Positions 54,817 to 64,000 of a stretch of DNA of 64,000 bases are shown here, piece by piece. The notes under the pieces were generated by a model. It saw only the letters and a list, made by a program, of their open reading frames with translations, made no database searches and was not told where the DNA came from. Numbering within the stretch: the stretch's first letter is position 1; each line of letters starts with the position of its first letter. The stretch spans positions 1,155,001 to 1,219,000 of the forward strand of contig LSRY02000023.1 in NCBI GenBank assembly GCA_001643675.2, read 5' to 3'. The translations under genes and the position numbers were made by a program. This DNA is from Monocercomonoides exilis (Eukaryota; Preaxostyla; Oxymonadida; Polymastigidae).

Positions 54817-55157
54817 AAGCATGCCAAATTGATAGAAGAAGGAAAAAAGAGAGAAGAAGGAAATAAGATGGACATTGGAGGAGAGAAAGAGGAATTGGTC
54901 AGTGAAATGCTGTGAAAATTGGAGGAAGTTTTGAAAAGAGGAGAGCAGTTGAGCATCAGAAGAGAGGAAGAAAGAGACTGTGAATGAACATTTGAAACAA
55001 CAAGAGCAAAGCGTTGAATGAAGATTGATTGTCTGATATATTTAGAGAAAATCAGAGCAGCTGGTGAAGAAAGACTTGCTGTTTTATTGCAATGGACAGG
55101 GAGAAACTTGATGATTCGAAACAACACATTTTCAAAGGCAATTCTAAGGGTATGCAT
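54817..55157 (+). pseudogene. Decayed helical coding fragment
   Basis: One + strand frame reads helical, charged sequence (LIEEGKKREEGNKMDIGGEK, KLEEVLKRGEQLSIRREEER, AGEERLAVLLQWTGRNLMIR) through three TGA codons, the first at 54913-54915. It may be the far end of the decayed gene just upstream. No function can be given. Confidence 0.35.
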
Positions 55158-55686
55158 TTTGATGTGGTATTTTTGACTTTTTCAATGTTTTTATTGGACA
55201 GATGTTTCTATTTGATGAGTTTCTTTTTATTTGTTATCTGTTCATTACAAATATGAAGAATTCAACATTTCCGAAAAACTCAATCTCTCTCAAATAATGC
55301 AATGTTTTAATATTACTGTGAAAGCAATGCATGGCAGATTCTTTTGATGCGTAAAATGAATCCAAACCTATCGCACTCTCATCTTTGCCCTTCTTTTTAT
55401 GAGTATTTCTTATTTTTTCAAACTTCGCATCTTATTATTTTGATTTTTTTATCTGGACATGATTTGATAATTCCTCACCTACACCAACAAATACTGGTTC
55501 ATTCCTCCAAACAGCCGTAGAAATAGCAATGTTTTGGAAGGGTCTCAGAAGTTTTCCAAATGCCACTAAATATTTATCGAAAGAAGGCTTTTACTCTTTA
55601 AAAATGTTCTCAAAACAAATATTAAGGGCTATTTGATCAAATAAAAAATACTCAATTTTTCAAATCAAAATTGACATTCTTTTAGC
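55158..55686. other. Upstream region of P3
   Basis: This is AT-rich sequence with no gene seen. P3 regulatory sequence should be here, but no motif is recognised. Confidence 0.45.
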
Positions 55687-58600
55687 ATGAGAATGCATTT
55701 GTTTCTTTTGGCATGCTTGCTCCTTGCAGATACATTTCAAGTGCAACATTCCTCTTCCGCTGCCACATCCAGCAATCACGATTATCGGAAAAACACCTAT
55801 TTTCACAATTTCATCATTGATCCGGATCGAATTATTGAACAAGATGAGCATTATCCCACAAATAACAATGATCATTATTTATTTGAACGAAATATATTAT
55901 TTGGAGCAGAAAGACAGCAGTCAGGAATTTCGACAGTAATTAATGCATTTTTGGGATTCTCCAATTCATCAGTTGGACTGAAAAATGTGGCACTTGAACA
56001 TTCATCATCATCTTTTGTGCTTCTAACAGAATACTCAACTCTGATGATGGACTCCTGCATATCCAACCAAAAGTCAGATTCTCCTTTTCATCTTCAAAGT
56101 GGGTCAATCAACATGGCAAACTTGAGTGTGATTCCTCAAATGAACGTTAACTCTTCCAGTCTCATATTTTCATCTGATGATTCCAATTCTGCCATTTTGA
56201 GAAATTCCATCATTGCTGACCTGGTTGTCTCATCATCAGACAATTTTCTATTGTCTGGAAAGAGCCAAAGTGAACAGATTATTAATTGTGCCTTCAGGAA
56301 CATGTCTGTGAAATATGCCTCGAATAGCTATCATTTTGCGGAACATTCATGTTTTCGCAGTTCAATGGAGAATACATTTATTTATTCGTGTGTGAATGCC
56401 TTTGAAGGAGGGATCTCGAGTGGATCCTATTCTTCACAAGAGTTTATCTGCAAAAACACAACAATTAACTTTGGGAAAAGAGAAATGAATGATCTTGAAA
56501 GAAAACAACGAATGGACACAACAGAAGGCCAATCGTTTTCGTTGTGCGAATGGGTTGACTGCACGGCACCGCAAGGAGGTGCCCTTTATGTGCATGAAAA
56601 TGAAAATGCTATTTTGACTGTTGAGAATTGTTCATTCACGAGATGCAATGCTTCCTCAACAAAAGGGGGAGGAATATATGCATTGAAAATTTCGGAATGC
56701 ATTGTGATCCATACAATGTTTGCTCAATGCTCGGCGCTTGCAACCACCGATTGTGGAGGAGGAGGAATTATGGCAGAGAATGTGCATGTTCAATCATTTG
56801 TTGATGACTGCTCATTTAAAAACTGCTCTTCAGGAAGCGATGCTGGAGCTTTAAATTTCCGTCCAACAAAAACTGAAAGGCAGAAGGAATGCATTATCAA
56901 TTCCTTTTTCATCAGTTGCAGATGTAATGGATCATCTACTGGTACGGGAGGTGCTGTTGAACATTTTTTTGGAACAGATAAGGTTGTAATTTCAAATTGT
57001 TTGTTTTGTCATTGCTATTCAATGAGAGGAGGAGGAGCAGTTTCGCAGAATGTTAATGAATATAATAATGGAATTTTATTGTATTTTTGCTTTTTCCACA
57101 ATAATACATGCGAGCTTGCAGGTCATGATATTGTTCTTCATGATTCAACATCAAACAACATTGATTCAAGTTGCTATACAACCAGGCAAACATTAAATAG
57201 AGTCAGCTTGAGTTATATAAATAAAAAGGACCAAAGCGATTGGTTGCAAAACAATTTTGGAAGAATCAGATTTGCTTCTTCAACTGATTCAAAACAAAAA
57301 GGAATTGACACATATGCATGTGGCTTGGATAAAAGCCATCCGTGCAACACTATCAGCCATTGCTTGACTCAACTTATTCCTAACTATGTGACTGACATCG
57401 AGATTCTCACAGGAAAAATAAAAGAGACCAAGAGTGTGGACTGCAGTTCCAACACTTTCACAATATATGGCCAAAGTGATATGAGCACAGCAATCCAAAC
57501 AGAATTTGAAGAATCAAGCTTATCTCTTTTTTCAGTCTCTACAGGCACATTTTCAGTGAGAGACTTTGTTCTTGTGCATGACTCGGCTCATCCGAATAAT
57601 CGTGCCTCAAGGCTGTTTGAGATAACTGGAACAGGAGAGATGAGGATAAGTGCGCTGAACATATCTTTTGGGAGTGAGCAATCAGCAGAAACAGCATTCA
57701 CCACAGAGTTGATAAATGTTCAGAGTGGGATCCTTCAGATGAATAATGTAAACTGGGCAAAGACTATCTCCACTGTCTCGTTGTTTTCGCTTTCTTCAGC
57801 AAATGGAATTTCATTGACTCTTTCTGAATGCACCTTTGATGAGATTGAGAGAACAAACAGTGGAGCAGCTGTGATGTCGTTTTCCAACGACAAGGCAAAC
57901 ATCGATCTGAATTCTTGTTCATTTTCTGGATGTGGAAGCGCAACATCAACTGATGGAGGATCAATGATGCTTTGTGTGGGAGAGGCGAATGAAGTGAAAG
58001 TGAAAGGCGGATCTTTTGATGGTTGCTTTTGCTCAACATCCAATGGTCTTGGGGGAGGAATTCTTCTTCGATTGATGAACGACAATCCCGATTTCCTGAT
58101 TTCTTCTTCCTTTGGCACAAACACAGCCAAGTGGGGAAAAGATATCTTCGTCATTTCACCTAATCTGGAAGAAACAGCAAAATCAGAAAATATAACATGT
58201 GTGACAGATTCATTGGATTCTGTTGACAAAGTGAGAGGATATGACAATGGAAACAACAGTGTTGCCATCCCTCTGTGCATCTATCTCCTCCCTACCACAG
58301 AAGAAATACATTTGAGCAATGTCGAGGCATCCAATCACTCACGCTGTGGAGTAGTCCAATTCCCTTGTTTAACTTTGAAGCACTCGCTCACTCGTCAAAC
58401 AGAAACAAGGAAAGTTGTTGTGAGCGGAATGATTTCAATGGGCGATGAATTGGCCTTTTCTGAACAGAAGCATGAAATCAGAGGAAGCAATGATCAAAGT
58501 GGCTGGACAGTCTCTGATTCAAGTGAAACATCAAACTTAGCGATGATAACAACAAGTGTTGAAACAGAATTATCAAAACTTATCTTCTCTCTTCCTCCTT

Positions 58601-61600
58601 CTTTCTCTTCACACTCCACTTTTATTTCATCATCTTCGCAACTGACTTTGTCTCAATGTTCTCTTTCTCTTCAAAATCCATCATTAGAATTGACAATTCT
58701 GTTCTTGTCCGTTGAATCAGGAATTTTGACAATCGACAAATTCTCAGCTTTATCAATTGTCTTGAATGGAAATCCGTTGATCTTATTATCAGGAAGTTGT
58801 CCAAAGGATGAGTTGATGAGCACCAAATGGTTGAACATGACAAACTGCCGTTTCACAGAAATTGAAAGAACTGATGGAAATGGAGGCTGTGTGAGCATTG
58901 ATAATTGCAACGATGAAAATTCAAATGGCGAAATAAATATTGAAGAATGTGATTTTGATGGGTGTTCTGTGCTGGCTGATGAAAGCAGAGGAGGGGCTAT
59001 TGATGCTCAGTTGAAAGGGAGCATTCAAATAAATATTATTTCATGCACATTCACAGGATGCACAGCACCAGCTGGAGAAGGGAAGATTGGGTTTGGTGGA
59101 GGAATGGCACTGAAGCTGATTGATGATTGTTCTTCATTTGTGATGTCATCTCCTGTTTTTGATTCAGACAAGCCAAATGTTGCGAGATATGGAAATGACC
59201 TCTTTATTGAATCATCCAACTTGACAAAGAGCATCACAAATGCCTCTCTTCCATTTGTATCCAAACATCTGGCAGATATTTCATTGGATTCATTGAGAGG
59301 CTTTGATGGGAATGACACAACGAATGCTATTCCATTGGCGTATTTTTGGAGAACATTTGGTTCTGAAATATTTATTGGAGGTGGTGGAAAAGATGTGTGC
59401 GTTTGTGGGCTTTCTGATTATCCTTGCCAATCAATTGATTATTGTTTGGATCGATTGCCTGAAGGAAATGAAAGGCATGTCAACATCATTGGAAAAGGAA
59501 TTCTTCAGAAAAGTGTTGATGTGAGCGGAGTTTGCATAAAATCAAATGATGAAGAAATGTGCTCTTTGGAATGTCACTCTTCAATTGAAGGAGCCGAGGA
59601 AACAGCAATGAAGACTCAGGGCATCACAAATCTCGAACTGATGAAGTTTGTGATTCCATCTTCATTCGCAAGTGGAGTGAATGTTCTGATCCATGTTGGA
59701 TCAAGTGAAGGACTGCTGACTCTGAAAGACTGTTTATTCTCAAAAAATGAAGAAAGCAGAGAAGAAATAATGAATTACGGGATAATCAAGGCAGATGGAG
59801 GAACAGTTGTGTTGGACATTGTTTCAATGCAATCACTCAGCTTTTCAAAAGATGTCATTTCTATGTTGTCAACAACGATATTGAATGTTAAAAATCTGAC
59901 GATGAAGAATATTGAGCTGGATGGGGCAAGTGGATTGAGCATATCAAAGAGTTCAAGAAGAGAAAAAAATGAAGCTGAACAAGATGTTGTTATTGAGTGG
60001 AGTATATTCGAAGAAGTTGCCCAGAACACAACAGATGATATTCCCATCATTCGAAATGTGAACGATGAGCCATTGAAAATGGTGATTCGAAACACAACGA
60101 TGAAGAAGTGTGGTGGAACAAGGTGTGGAAAGGGAGGAGGGATGTTTTATGTGTTGAATGAGGAAGGAAACTTTGATTTCTCATTTTGCACGATTTCTGG
60201 GTGTTTCTGCTCAACAACAGGAAGAGGCGGGTGGCTGTTTCTCGAATGTCCATCGACTACAGAACATCCTCTGAATTTTGTTCTCTCAAATATCACATTC
60301 AGAGACAACTCAGCATTGAAAGGGAGAGATGTGTATGTTCGATGCCACTCAATCGAAACACAAATTGTTGAAGAGCAATTTCTTTTGGATTTCAGAGCAC
60401 CGTTTGTGAAGGAGCTGGCGATATGGGGTTGCACAACAGACTCATTTGAAGGAGAAGAAGATCTTCTCCTGAGAGTCGTGAAATATCTGAGCGAGACGAT
60501 CTTTGTATCTTCAGTTTCTGAAAATCACAAAAATAGCAAGCAATGTGGAGAGTTCAGCATGCCTTGCCAATCACTGGATGTTGGAGTGCAACACATCATT
60601 CCTTCGTCGTATTCGCAGCTGTTGATCTCGAAGGAGACAGTTATTGTTGGGGAATGCGAAGCAATGGATTTGATCATCCGCTCATTGCAATCTTCCTCAG
60701 CTGCTCTGGTCCATCTGAACTCAACAATTAATATCAATGAGGGAAATCTGATCACAACCTCAGAGACTGTTCGGATTGAAAAATTGAAATTCGATTTTGG
60801 CCAGTCATTTTCATATTCTGGAAGTTCAATCATCCATGAAGCAAATGCCCAGCTGTCTCTTTCATCTGTTGATTTCTCTTCTGTTGGCCAATCAGAGAAC
60901 ATTGAATCTGTTGTTCTCAATTCAACGTTGCTGTGCATCGAAAATGGAATTCTTCATATTGACAACTGCTCAGTGTCACTCATTTCATTCAAGAAGCCTT
61001 CATTTCTGCTTAGTGGCAAAGAGATATCATTGGCAAATGTGAAACTGGAACATATTGACTCAATGGCAAATGTGTTTGAGATTGCTGACTTCAAAGAAGT
61101 TGTATTCAATGGAATATCTGCAGATGGGGTGAGTCTATCTGAGGGTTGTGTCTTTTCAATGAACGAAAAGACTTCAGGGACTGTTTCTGTTGGAAGCTCC
61201 TCGTTCAACAACTGTTCAAGGAATTCGGAAAGAGCTTCTATTCTCTCTGTTTCTTCATCCTCTGCTCAAATTGTTCTTTCAAATTGCTCTTGTTCAAACT
61301 GCCATTCTCTCTCTGAAAAAGGGAGCATCGTGAAGATAGGAAATGCAAGAGATGTTTCAATGAGTCTGTGTCGATTTGACGGAGAACTTGAAGATGAAAA
61401 TGAAAACGAGAACAGAAATGAATTCAAAGAAATATGCAAATGGAATGGGTCAGTTGTGGATGTTCAATCCAGCAATGTTGGGATGAAAGACGCAACAATC
61501 AGCAACTCGAAGAAAGGGGGACTTTCGTTGTCAGGTGGAAGTGTGGAGATTGAGAAAGGGGAATTCATGAACAACAATCCTTCGATAGCGAATTATGGAT

Positions 61601-63441
61601 CGGCACGAAGAAACATTCTGTGTGGAGGTTCAGCAAAATTGAAGGTTGTGAGCTTGAAGGGAGGGGATGGAGTGAAGGACAATACCTCTTTGTGGATATT
61701 GGATGAAGGATGCACACTGGAAGGGATTGCCGGAGAAAGAGAATCACCATTTTTCATCCCGAGGGTGGAGAGTGTGTCATCGGAAAAGTCAGGGGAGGTG
61801 GTGGATGTTGTGTTCAGAGGATCAGTTCTCCTTCCGTGCAACCTCTCGTTCAAGACAGTTGCAGCAGTTGGGGATGAGGAAGTGGTTGAGAAATATTTGT
61901 TTGATGAAAGTGGTTTCATATCAGAAGAAGAGGTGCATGGGTTTGTTCCTGTCAAGACAGTTGAAGGGGTGGCAAGCGAAGCAGAAGTGAGGGTGAGTAT
62001 TCTGTTTGGGAGCGCTGATTCTCCATCAGCCACTGATTCTTTCGTTCTGAAGAACAGGAGTGAATCCAAAACAAGTGGAGATGAAAGGATTGCCGAAGGA
62101 GGAAAGAAAGAAAGATCGATATGGCCAATAATTGTGATTGTGATGGCAATTATTCTTTTGATTGTTCTGATTATTTCTGTAATATTTATTGTTCGATGGA
62201 GAAAAGCTAAAAATGAGAACGAAGATCTGAGAGAGATTGTGAATGACAATATCAAAAAGGATCCAAAGCTGATTGAGATGATGACGATGGAGATGTCGCC
62301 TGAGGAACAGTGGCGAAGAGCCGAAAGAGAGGCAGAGAAGAAGAATGAGGAGAGGATAAAGAAAAGAGTGTATGCGAAAAGCCTTGGACATTCGGAGTCA
62401 TCTGAGCATCTTCTATCTGAGAGTGGCTCAACTGAATATATTCTGGGGAGAGATTCAGACAAGATTCCAGATTGGGCTCTGGAGAAAGTGGACGAGGAGG
62501 AGGAAGAAGAGACAAGAAAGAGAACGCCATCACCTTCCATTTCATCCACTTCAACAACTTCAACAACTAATTCAGATTCCACTTTTGTTCGGGGAGATGA
62601 TCTGTGTCCAACCACCTCATCGATGTCGAATCTGGTGGATGCCATGGCATGCTCATCACCACATGAAAAGCTGATTGTTGACTTGAGGGATTCTCTGTTC
62701 ATGTTGTTGCATGGGAGGAATGAGAAGAAAGAGATGGCGATTGGGAGTCTTCAGCAAAGAGAGCAGACAGCTGCTCAAATCCTGTTCTGGGTGGCGAATG
62801 GAGCTCTCCATTCATTTGACGAGATGGAAAATACTCTTTCATCACTTTCCAATCTGAGTCCTCACATTGTGTTGCTTTCAGAACACATGGTGATCTGCAT
62901 TGTGATGCATTCAGACTTCTCGTCTGATGATTCTGATTCCTCATCCATCTCTTCATCAACAGTGGTGACATCTGCCAGTGATGATGATGATGATGAAAGT
63001 GACTCTCTGCCCTCATCGGCGTTTGAGGATGAGGAAGACAACCGATATGAGTGTTTGCGGTGGAAAGCGCCCGAGTTGCTGATGAACAGGAAAATGGGGG
63101 CAACAAAGGAGTCGGTGGTGTTTTCGATTGGGATGATGCTGTGGGAGTGTCTGACGCTGCAGATCCCGTTTGGGGAGTATGAGGCAGAGGTTGCAGGAAA
63201 GAAGATTGTGAATGGAGTGAGACCAGAGATTGGGATGGCTGAAGAGTCGACGTTGGGAGAGGTCTCGAAGAATTGCATGCTCCAAACACCTTCGGAGCGT
63301 CCATCGTTGGTGACACTGAAGCGAGAGTTTATTCAGAGGTTTCCAGCAGGTGCCGTTGTGATGACAATTTCTGATGCAGTGGACGTTGAAGATGAGACAG
63401 ACGACTGCGAAGAGAGCAATAACAGTAGCTTGGAAGAATAG
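55687..63441 (+). CDS. P3: intact giant beta-helix surface protein with TM helix and pseudokinase tail (2,584 aa)
   Basis: A single intronless frame begins with a signal peptide (MRMHLFLLACLLLADTFQV) and ends TAG. About 2,100 extracellular residues form a right-handed parallel beta-helix with C-x-F-x-x-C rungs and GGG turns. It is arranged as four modules, each with an N-x-A-x-x-G-x-D-(I/V)-(F/Y)-V motif (TNTAKWGKDIFV, DNSALKGRDVYV) and then CG-x5-PC-x-(S/T) (CGVVQFPCLTL, CGLSDYPCQSI, CGEFSMPCQSL). The transmembrane helix is at about 2144-2170. The cytoplasmic tail has a Lys/Glu coil, an acidic Ser-rich linker and a kinase-like C-lobe with RWKAPELL (about 2457), SIGMMLWECLTLQIPFGEYE and TPSERPSLVTLKREF. 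The N-lobe, HRD and DFG are absent, so catalysis is not expected. The last 85 residues differ from P1. It is the only unbroken member here. Confidence 0.88.
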   Translation: MRMHLFLLACLLLADTFQVQHSSSAATSSNHDYRKNTYFHNFIIDPDRIIEQDEHYPTNNNDHYLFERNILFGAERQQSGISTVINAFLGFSNSSVGLKNVALEHSSSSFVLLTEYSTLMMDSCISNQKSDSPFHLQSGSINMANLSVIPQMNVNSSSLIFSSDDSNSAILRNSIIADLVVSSSDNFLLSGKSQSEQIINCAFRNMSVKYASNSYHFAEHSCFRSSMENTFIYSCVNAFEGGISSGSYSSQEFICKNTTINFGKREMNDLERKQRMDTTEGQSFSLCEWVDCTAPQGGALYVHENENAILTVENCSFTRCNASSTKGGGIYALKISECIVIHTMFAQCSALATTDCGGGGIMAENVHVQSFVDDCSFKNCSSGSDAGALNFRPTKTERQKECIINSFFISCRCNGSSTGTGGAVEHFFGTDKVVISNCLFCHCYSMRGGGAVSQNVNEYNNGILLYFCFFHNNTCELAGHDIVLHDSTSNNIDSSCYTTRQTLNRVSLSYINKKDQSDWLQNNFGRIRFASSTDSKQKGIDTYACGLDKSHPCNTISHCLTQLIPNYVTDIEILTGKIKETKSVDCSSNTFTIYGQSDMSTAIQTEFEESSLSLFSVSTGTFSVRDFVLVHDSAHPNNRASRLFEITGTGEMRISALNISFGSEQSAETAFTTELINVQSGILQMNNVNWAKTISTVSLFSLSSANGISLTLSECTFDEIERTNSGAAVMSFSNDKANIDLNSCSFSGCGSATSTDGGSMMLCVGEANEVKVKGGSFDGCFCSTSNGLGGGILLRLMNDNPDFLISSSFGTNTAKWGKDIFVISPNLEETAKSENITCVTDSLDSVDKVRGYDNGNNSVAIPLCIYLLPTTEEIHLSNVEASNHSRCGVVQFPCLTLKHSLTRQTETRKVVVSGMISMGDELAFSEQKHEIRGSNDQSGWTVSDSSETSNLAMITTSVETELSKLIFSLPPSFSSHSTFISSSSQLTLSQCSLSLQNPSLELTILFLSVESGILTIDKFSALSIVLNGNPLILLSGSCPKDELMSTKWLNMTNCRFTEIERTDGNGGCVSIDNCNDENSNGEINIEECDFDGCSVLADESRGGAIDAQLKGSIQINIISCTFTGCTAPAGEGKIGFGGGMALKLIDDCSSFVMSSPVFDSDKPNVARYGNDLFIESSNLTKSITNASLPFVSKHLADISLDSLRGFDGNDTTNAIPLAYFWRTFGSEIFIGGGGKDVCVCGLSDYPCQSIDYCLDRLPEGNERHVNIIGKGILQKSVDVSGVCIKSNDEEMCSLECHSSIEGAEETAMKTQGITNLELMKFVIPSSFASGVNVLIHVGSSEGLLTLKDCLFSKNEESREEIMNYGIIKADGGTVVLDIVSMQSLSFSKDVISMLSTTILNVKNLTMKNIELDGASGLSISKSSRREKNEAEQDVVIEWSIFEEVAQNTTDDIPIIRNVNDEPLKMVIRNTTMKKCGGTRCGKGGGMFYVLNEEGNFDFSFCTISGCFCSTTGRGGWLFLECPSTTEHPLNFVLSNITFRDNSALKGRDVYVRCHSIETQIVEEQFLLDFRAPFVKELAIWGCTTDSFEGEEDLLLRVVKYLSETIFVSSVSENHKNSKQCGEFSMPCQSLDVGVQHIIPSSYSQLLISKETVIVGECEAMDLIIRSLQSSSAALVHLNSTININEGNLITTSETVRIEKLKFDFGQSFSYSGSSIIHEANAQLSLSSVDFSSVGQSENIESVVLNSTLLCIENGILHIDNCSVSLISFKKPSFLLSGKEISLANVKLEHIDSMANVFEIADFKEVVFNGISADGVSLSEGCVFSMNEKTSGTVSVGSSSFNNCSRNSERASILSVSSSSAQIVLSNCSCSNCHSLSEKGSIVKIGNARDVSMSLCRFDGELEDENENENRNEFKEICKWNGSVVDVQSSNVGMKDATISNSKKGGLSLSGGSVEIEKGEFMNNNPSIANYGSARRNILCGGSAKLKVVSLKGGDGVKDNTSLWILDEGCTLEGIAGERESPFFIPRVESVSSEKSGEVVDVVFRGSVLLPCNLSFKTVAAVGDEEVVEKYLFDESGFISEEEVHGFVPVKTVEGVASEAEVRVSILFGSADSPSATDSFVLKNRSESKTSGDERIAEGGKKERSIWPIIVIVMAIILLIVLIISVIFIVRWRKAKNENEDLREIVNDNIKKDPKLIEMMTMEMSPEEQWRRAEREAEKKNEERIKKRVYAKSLGHSESSEHLLSESGSTEYILGRDSDKIPDWALEKVDEEEEEETRKRTPSPSISSTSTTSTTNSDSTFVRGDDLCPTTSSMSNLVDAMACSSPHEKLIVDLRDSLFMLLHGRNEKKEMAIGSLQQREQTAAQILFWVANGALHSFDEMENTLSSLSNLSPHIVLLSEHMVICIVMHSDFSSDDSDSSSISSSTVVTSASDDDDDESDSLPSSAFEDEEDNRYECLRWKAPELLMNRKMGATKESVVFSIGMMLWECLTLQIPFGEYEAEVAGKKIVNGVRPEIGMAEESTLGEVSKNCMLQTPSERPSLVTLKREFIQRFPAGAVVMTISDAVDVEDETDDCEESNNSSLEE
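61666..63188 (+). repeat. Gene-conversion tract shared with P1/P2 (copy in P3)
   Basis: These 1,523 bp match 25569-27091 (and its inverted copy in P2) without indels. Similarity drops sharply on both sides: upstream to about 90%, downstream to clearly diverged coding sequence from GAGGCAGA onward. Confidence 0.9.
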
Positions 63442-64000
63442 GGAGCATAGAGCGAGCGTTAAAGGACAGAGAATGGAAACCGTTGGATTGTTGTCTAGTC
63501 AAGATACCACAAACAGAATTATGAGGGGAAAATGATTATTTGCAGAATTCAGGTCTGATGGAGTGGAATGAAAAGGAAGAGTTTGGAGACGAACACTGAT
63601 CAAAGCTGATGTGCTGCGCAAGGCGAACAGAAGAAGTGGAGATGAGTGTGCACGAGAATGTCTGTCTCAAATATGGATGGACACATGGATATACAAAGGC
63701 ATTTTCTTCAATTTTCAGTTGAAACGTTTGTGTTTGTTTCCCAGTCTAACGATTTCTTCTTGATATTGCTGTTTTTATTTGAAGGTTGAAAAAGAGTTTC
63801 ACTTCGTTTGCCTATTCAGCATATTACATTTCCTTGAGTAGCATTGCTTGAATTTATATATTCATGCTTTATATTAGCTTTACTTCCACTTCACATTTAT
63901 TTTGCATGAATTTTGTATCTCCATTTTTTCTTTTATCTTTAATTCCACTTTTCAGTTTGTATTTTTTTCGTTTTGTTATTAATATTCACAATTACATTTT
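63442..64000. other. Downstream region of P3
   Basis: No gene or repeat is recognised. It does not match the sequence downstream of P1, so the shared tract does not extend past the P3 stop. Confidence 0.5.

Noticed and set aside
13217-55157. Possible reassignment of TGA or TAG as sense codons, because pseudogenes read through them
   Set aside because: PEMT and the Atg14/UVRAG-like gene end in TGA, P3 ends in TAG, and VPS4, eS30, ARPC2 and the proteasome gene end in TAA; intact genes contain no in-frame stops.
1-64000. CRISPR arrays, bacterial operons, tRNA or rRNA genes
   Set aside because: No regularly spaced repeats with unique spacers, no tRNA cloverleaf and no rRNA-like sequence was recognised; the genes are eukaryotic with introns.

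Overview
This window comes from a nuclear genome of a unicellular eukaryote. The genes are eukaryotic (VPS4, proteasome beta4, ARPC2, ribosomal eS30, PEMT, an Atg14/UVRAG-like protein). Most of the conserved genes are cut by very short spliceosomal introns (44-125 bp where the splice sites are clear) whose donors are mostly GTTTG and whose acceptors follow a T-rich tract. Very large intronless surface-protein genes sit between them. TAA, TAG and TGA all end genes here, so the code looks standard. I infer an anaerobic metamonad of the oxymonad (Preaxostyla) type, from tiny introns, large families of beta-helix membrane proteins with kinase-like tails, and poly-serine expansion. No species can be fixed from the sequence alone.

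Layout. 1-164: start of a plasma-membrane Ca2+-ATPase gene running off the left edge. 363-9636: a giant poly-serine protein, probably the Atg14/UVRAG (Vps38) subunit of the class III PI3-kinase complex. 9866-12262: PEMT and VPS4. 13033-14533: a Merlin DNA transposon with terminal repeats and an 8-bp target duplication, carrying a dead transposase. 14.5-19.2 kb: gene-free AT-rich DNA with several long inverted repeats (MITE or foldback-like), a solo pogo-type end and an (AC)37 microsatellite. 19222-37307: two convergent giant surface-protein genes, P1 on + and P2 on -, whose 3' halves form a palindrome (arms of about 5.15 kb, spacer of about 170 bp). 38506-40425: a truncated surface-protein pseudogene. 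41.4-42.4 kb: a second, older Merlin relic. 42875-48247: housekeeping block (proteasome beta4, an unknown type II membrane protein, eS30, ARPC2). 49452-51471: a dead pogo-like transposon with terminal repeats, flanked by TA. 51543-52842: an unrecognised helical gene, followed by decayed coding DNA to 55.1 kb. 55687-63441: P3, an intact third surface protein of 2,584 residues.

The main result is the P1/P2/P3 system. Each protein has a signal peptide, a long extracellular parallel beta-helix built from Pmp-like modules, one transmembrane helix and a cytoplasmic kinase-like C-lobe without the catalytic residues. The ectodomains differ, but long 3' tracts are almost identical. P1 and P2 share the palindrome arm. 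P3 shares an indel-free tract of 1,523 bp with both, ending abruptly inside the reading frame on each side. P1 carries nonsense codons and a frameshift only outside the shared arm. This is the signature of recent gene conversion that spreads one membrane/signalling module among divergent ectodomains.
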